Below are positions 61,082 to 64,000 of a DNA stretch of 64,000 nt, in pieces. Made by a program: the position numbers and the translations under genes. This stretch comes from CBDESN01 sp965242495 (GTDB lineage Bacteria; Pseudomonadota; Alphaproteobacteria; MPNO01). Location: positions 3,224,001-3,288,000 of the forward strand of contig OZ251446.1 of assembly GCA_965242495.1 (NCBI GenBank). The letters run 5' to 3'. The notes beneath the pieces were generated by a model. It saw only the letters and a list, made by a program, of their open reading frames with translations, made no database searches and had not been told where the DNA came from. Position 1 is the first letter of the stretch. Each line of letters opens with the position of its first letter.

Positions 61082-62694
61082 CGAGGGGTCTCAGCCGCGC
61101 CCAGATCGGCGTCACCGAGCAGATGATCGAAGCCTATGGCGAGCATATTTGGGAGCTCAGCCACAACGTCCAGATTCGTCGCGGCGATCCGGTGCGCGAG
61201 CGCGACTGGGCGCAGATCGAGGCGCAGCGGCCAGCGACCGGCATGGCCGACATCGAGATCGCCGCGCGCATCGGGCTCGCCCACGACCAAGTGACCTTCA
61301 TCCGGCTGGTGCTCGAACGACGCAAGTTCCGGCGCGGCCATTACTACCGGCTGCTGGAGCTGGGCGGCGGGCGCCGCTTCCGCGCCGAACGGTTCACGCC
61401 TCACGAAGAGCGGGCGACGTTCACTCCGGAGGCCCTGGCGCTGCGGCGCGCGCTCGCGTTCGACGCCGGTCTGTCCAACCGCTATCTGCGGCTGGGCTTC
61501 TGGACCGCGGATACGATCGGCGGCTTGGTGCGGCATTGGGCGGCCGAACGGCCGGGCGGCGCGGCGCTGATCGGCGACGGAGCGACGCTCACGTATGCCG
61601 AGCTGCGCGACCGCGCACAGCGGCTCGCCAATGCGCTGCTTGCGCTCGGCCTTCGCCCGGGCGACGCGATCGCGCTCCAGCATCTCGACGCCGCCGCGTT
61701 CGGGACCGCCGCGGCCGGGATCTCGATGATGGGCGGCGTCGCCGCGATACTGCCGCCGGAAGGCGGCGCGCTCGCGGCCCTGTTGGCGCGTGTCCACGCG
61801 CGCGCCGCGATCTGCCGCGCGGCGCAGGCGGACGACGATCCCCCGGCGCGGATGCGCGACGCCCGGCGGACGGTCGCCGGCCTGGAGCATGTCGTCGTCG
61901 CGGGCGGCGCGGACGGCGGCGGATCGGCATCGACATACGTCCTCGACCGGCTGATCGAGGAGGGCGCGGACGCCGACATCGCTGATTCCGCCGTCGCCGC
62001 CGATCCCGCGGTGACGCTGTTCGGCGGCGGCGACGCGGGGCCGCCGAAGACGATCGTCCATTGCTCCCACACCCTGCTGTCCGGCAGCCGCGCGCTGTCG
62101 CCGGTCTACGCCGCGTCGCCGGACGACGCGATCCTGTCGGCGGTCCCGTTCACCGCTCCCCTTGGACTCTGGGCGCTCGGCCTCGCCTTCGGCGTCGGCG
62201 CGTCGATCTCCGCGCCGGCGCCGGGGGCGGACCTCGCGGCCGCGATGGAGGCAGGGCGGCCGACGGTCCTGTTCGCCGCCGCGGACCGGCTCGCCGCCTG
62301 GGTCCGAAACCGCGGATCGGGCCGCTTCGATTCTGTGCGTCGCGTGACGGTATTGGGCGCGGCTTGGCCGTCGGAGGCCCTGCCCGCGCTCCGACACGCC
62401 TTCCCGAACGCCGTCTTCGGCCAAGCTTGGGGACGAGGTGAGTTCTTCGTCGGCCTGCACAGTCCGCCGGACGAGGAGGCGGGCGAGGGGCTCGCGCAGC
62501 GCGCCGCCGCTCCGCCGGACGCCGAGATCCGCGTCGCCGGCGGAGCGCTGGAACTGCGCGGCGGTTCGCTGTTCGCCGGCTATCTCGACGACGAGGCGGC
62601 GACCGGCGCGGCGTTCACCGACGACGGATGGTTCCGCACCGGCGCGCGCGCCGCGCGCGAAGCGAATGGCCGCTTTCGCCTGATCGGGGTCTGA
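61078..62694 (+). CDS. Truncated, degenerate acyl-CoA-ligase-like protein
   Basis: 538 aa. The central region is ANL-like: GGAALIGDGATLTYAELRDRAQRLANALLALGLRPGDAIALQHLD near residues 160-200, and GYLDDEAATGAAFTDDGWFRTGARAAREANGRFRLIGV at the very end. There it stops, just where the hinge and the C-terminal domain with the catalytic lysine should follow. The A3 loop is TLFGGGDAGPPKTIVHCSHT instead of the usual SGTTG form. About 110 residues of unfamiliar N-terminal sequence precede the ligase fold. GTG 61078 overlaps the QueG-like stop. A pseudoenzyme or a decayed gene. Confidence 0.75.
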   Translation: MTRGLSRAQIGVTEQMIEAYGEHIWELSHNVQIRRGDPVRERDWAQIEAQRPATGMADIEIAARIGLAHDQVTFIRLVLERRKFRRGHYYRLLELGGGRRFRAERFTPHEERATFTPEALALRRALAFDAGLSNRYLRLGFWTADTIGGLVRHWAAERPGGAALIGDGATLTYAELRDRAQRLANALLALGLRPGDAIALQHLDAAAFGTAAAGISMMGGVAAILPPEGGALAALLARVHARAAICRAAQADDDPPARMRDARRTVAGLEHVVVAGGADGGGSASTYVLDRLIEEGADADIADSAVAADPAVTLFGGGDAGPPKTIVHCSHTLLSGSRALSPVYAASPDDAILSAVPFTAPLGLWALGLAFGVGASISAPAPGADLAAAMEAGRPTVLFAAADRLAAWVRNRGSGRFDSVRRVTVLGAAWPSEALPALRHAFPNAVFGQAWGRGEFFVGLHSPPDEEAGEGLAQRAAAPPDAEIRVAGGALELRGGSLFAGYLDDEAATGAAFTDDGWFRTGARAAREANGRFRLIGV

Positions 62695-62799
62695 GTTCGG
62701 TCGGGAAAGGGCGCTGCCGTGTCGCCGCCCCGCCGCCGCTTGCGTGCGGCGGCGGCGCAGACCCGTGGACGGAAGTTGAACAAAAAATAACTGTAGGGG

Positions 62800-62828
62800 C
62801 TGAAATCGTGAGTCGAAGTCCTTATATC
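62800..62828 (+). promoter_or_regulatory. Weak promoter candidate before the small gene at 62877
   Basis: CTGAAA (62800-62805), 17 bp, TATATC (62823-62828). The upstream sequence is AT-rich (GAACAAAAAATAACT), unlike the surrounding GC-rich DNA, which supports a promoter here. Weak -35. Confidence 0.35.
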
Positions 62829-62876
62829 CTGTTGTGAGGCGGCGATTGGGCCGCGCTCAGAACCGGGAGCAAAACG

Positions 62877-63092
62877 ATGGAAATCTTGGTCAACTTGCGG
62901 GACGACAACGGCGACATCTCCGGGTGCCATCGGGAGGACCCGGCGAATATCGAGACCATCCGTCGGACTCGTGACGGGGCCAACTGGTTCGTCACGCGGC
63001 GCGAGGGCTGCGGGCGCATCCAAGACTACCAAGTCAACGAGGCGGACGCCATCCGTCTGATCGACGCCATGCAGGCCCACGCAACCGACTGA
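62877..63092 (+). CDS. Small protein of unknown function
   Basis: 71 aa with ATG 62877 after GGGAG. The sequence is acidic, contains two cysteines (SGCHRE, EGCGRI) and no family pattern I recognise. It reads as alternating strands and a final helix (EADAIRLIDAMQAHA). It ends inside the left arm of a perfect 33-bp inverted repeat. It is isolated from the ligase-like gene by ~180 bp of AT-rich DNA and is convergent with hyuA. Confidence 0.6.
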   Translation: MEILVNLRDDNGDISGCHREDPANIETIRRTRDGANWFVTRREGCGRIQDYQVNEADAIRLIDAMQAHATD

Positions 63093-63151
63093 CGGCTTCG
63101 GCCTCCCCGGCCAGGACAGGCCGGGGAGGCCGAAGCCGTCAGTCGGTTGCG
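63080..63151. terminator. Perfect 33-bp inverted repeat with 6-nt loop
   Basis: Left arm 63080-63112 and right arm 63119-63151 are exact reverse complements, with the loop AGGACA. The hairpin overlaps the last codons of the small gene at 62877 and lies 15 nt from the hyuA stop, between convergent genes. It lacks a T-tract on either side, so if it terminates transcription it is not classical. The length and perfection are unusual. Confidence 0.6.
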
Positions 63152-63165
63152 CCGTCGCGCGGGCG

Positions 63166-64000
63166 TCACGCGGCGCGGCCGTCGAGCGCGCCCGAGGCGT
63201 CGACGACGACGGTCCAGCCGGGCGGCGCCACCGTGGTCCCGCCCGCCTCCTCAATGATCGCGGGACCGTCGATCGCCATGCCCGCCGGCATCGCGCCGCG
63301 GTCGAACACCGGGCAATCCGTCCAGCCGCCGTCGAACCAGACGCGCCGGCGCTCGATCGGCTCCTGGCCGATCCGCTCCGGCGCGAAGCCGAGATCGGGC
63401 TTGTCCACGATGCCCCGCGACACCAGGCGGAGGTTGACCAGCTCGGCGTCGTTCTCCGCGTCGGCGTATCCGAAGGTCTCCGTATGCCGTTCGGCGAACG
63501 CCGCGCGCAGCCCGTCCCATCCGGCGCGGTCGGGATCGCACGGCACCGGGATCGTGTAGGACTGGCCGACGAAGCGCATGTCGACGCTGTGGTCGTGGAC
63601 CTGACGCTCGGGGCCGAACCCGTCATCGGCGAGCAACGCCGCGGCCCGGTCGCGCATCTCCCTGGCCCGGGCGCGGAAAGCCTCGATATCGAGATCGCCG
63701 AGCCGGCCGCCCCAGGCGAGCACGGAGTCCCGCCTGAGGTCCGCCAGCAGCTGGCCGAGGGCGGACAGATGGCCTGGCAGGCGCGGGATCAGGACACGTG
63801 GGATCGCCAGCTCCCGGGCGACCAGGAAGGCGTGCATCGGGCCGGCCCCGCCGAATCCCAGCAGCGCGAAGTCGCGCGGGTCGAAGCCGCGATGCACCGA
63901 CACTTCGCGTACGGCGCCCGCCATCTTGGCGACCGCGATGCGCACGGCGCCGTCGGCCAGCGCGACCGGGTCGCCGCCGGAGCCCAGCGCCGCAGCGAGC
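63166..64000 (-). CDS. hyuA: Hydantoinase/oxoprolinase A-type (HyuA), C-terminal part (cut by window edge)
   Basis: At least 278 codons, continuing beyond base 64000. ATP-dependent hydantoinase/oxoprolinase or acetone-carboxylase-like A subunit. ALLGFGGAGPMHAFLVARELAIPRVLIPRLPGHLSALG is the family signature and DGPAIIEEAGGTTVAPPGW the C-terminal one. The window holds only this end. It is convergent with the small gene and separated from it by the 33-bp inverted repeat. A similar C-terminal remnant lies next to the CRISPR array at 20648. Confidence 0.9.
   Translation of the reverse strand, partial: LAAALGSGGDPVALADGAVRIAVAKMAGAVREVSVHRGFDPRDFALLGFGGAGPMHAFLVARELAIPRVLIPRLPGHLSALGQLLADLRRDSVLAWGGRLGDLDIEAFRARAREMRDRAAALLADDGFGPERQVHDHSVDMRFVGQSYTIPVPCDPDRAGWDGLRAAFAERHTETFGYADAENDAELVNLRLVSRGIVDKPDLGFAPERIGQEPIERRRVWFDGGWTDCPVFDRGAMPAGMAIDGPAIIEEAGGTTVAPPGWTVVVDASGALDGRAA

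Overview
GC-rich chromosomal DNA, most likely from an alphaproteobacterium (Rhodospirillales-like). The main evidence is the ribosomal block rpsF-rpsR-DUF2232 membrane protein-rplI, the fabD-fabG-acpP-fabF-mltG run, ihfA next to a MerR regulator and tRNA-Pro, and many solitary acyl-CoA ligases, enoyl-CoA hydratases and solute-binding proteins. Genus cannot be told from sequence reading alone.

Layout. 1-6.4 kb: 5' end of thyA (minus strand), a two-gene TPP-dependent sulfopyruvate-decarboxylase-like pair, a CocE/NonD-type hydrolase, remnants of small genes, and an acyl-CoA ligase/enoyl-CoA hydratase pair. 6.45-20.65 kb: a defence island. It starts with a frameshifted IS5-type transposase remnant and an intergenic element that occurs again at 43.9 kb. 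Then comes a complete Dev/MYXAN-type class 1 cas operon (cas6, cas3, cas8/devT, cas7/devR, cas5/devS, a cas4-cas1 fusion, cas2) and an array of 63 apparently identical 36-bp repeats. The last repeat abuts what reads as the broken 3' end of a hydantoinase-A-type gene. 20.9-27.2 kb: DUF6282, MetE-like and AtzD/barbiturase-type ring-opening amidohydrolase genes facing DUF1116 and fdrA, which together look like a nitrogen-heterocycle or oxamate-type catabolic module. 27.5-40.7 kb: quinone oxidoreductase, MFS transporter, small coiled-coil protein, PyrK/PyrD-type electron-transfer and dihydroorotate dehydrogenase pair, SBP-amidase pair, TPR-oxygenase fusion, second MetE-like protein, luciferase-like oxidoreductase and an acyl-CoA ligase. 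40.7-49.9 kb: housekeeping block (nadK, rplI, DUF2232, rpsR, rpsF; then fabD, fabG, acpP, fabF, mltG, ihfA, merR, tRNA-Pro). 49.9-64 kb: amidohydrolase, enoyl-CoA hydratase, acyl-CoA ligase, ferredoxin and flavoprotein pair, periplasmic MsrA, an orphan molybdopterin subunit, a dihydroxyphthalate-decarboxylase-like protein, a QueG-like iron-sulphur protein with a truncated ligase, a small unknown protein ending in a perfect 33-bp inverted repeat, and the C-terminal part of HyuA.

The cas genes from cas3 to cas2 are joined by 4-nt stop/start overlaps, so they are probably co-translated. In the + orientation each repeat folds into a 5-bp stem with a GAAA loop and leaves an 8-nt UUGAGCAC handle. 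This supports + strand transcription from the cas2 side. The least explained signal is a pair of related intergenic elements (6767-7117 and 43921-44250). Each begins with a near-consensus sigma70 promoter and ends in a T-rich tract whose substitutions fit a conserved hydrophobic peptide (LLSPCFWP) read on the + strand.
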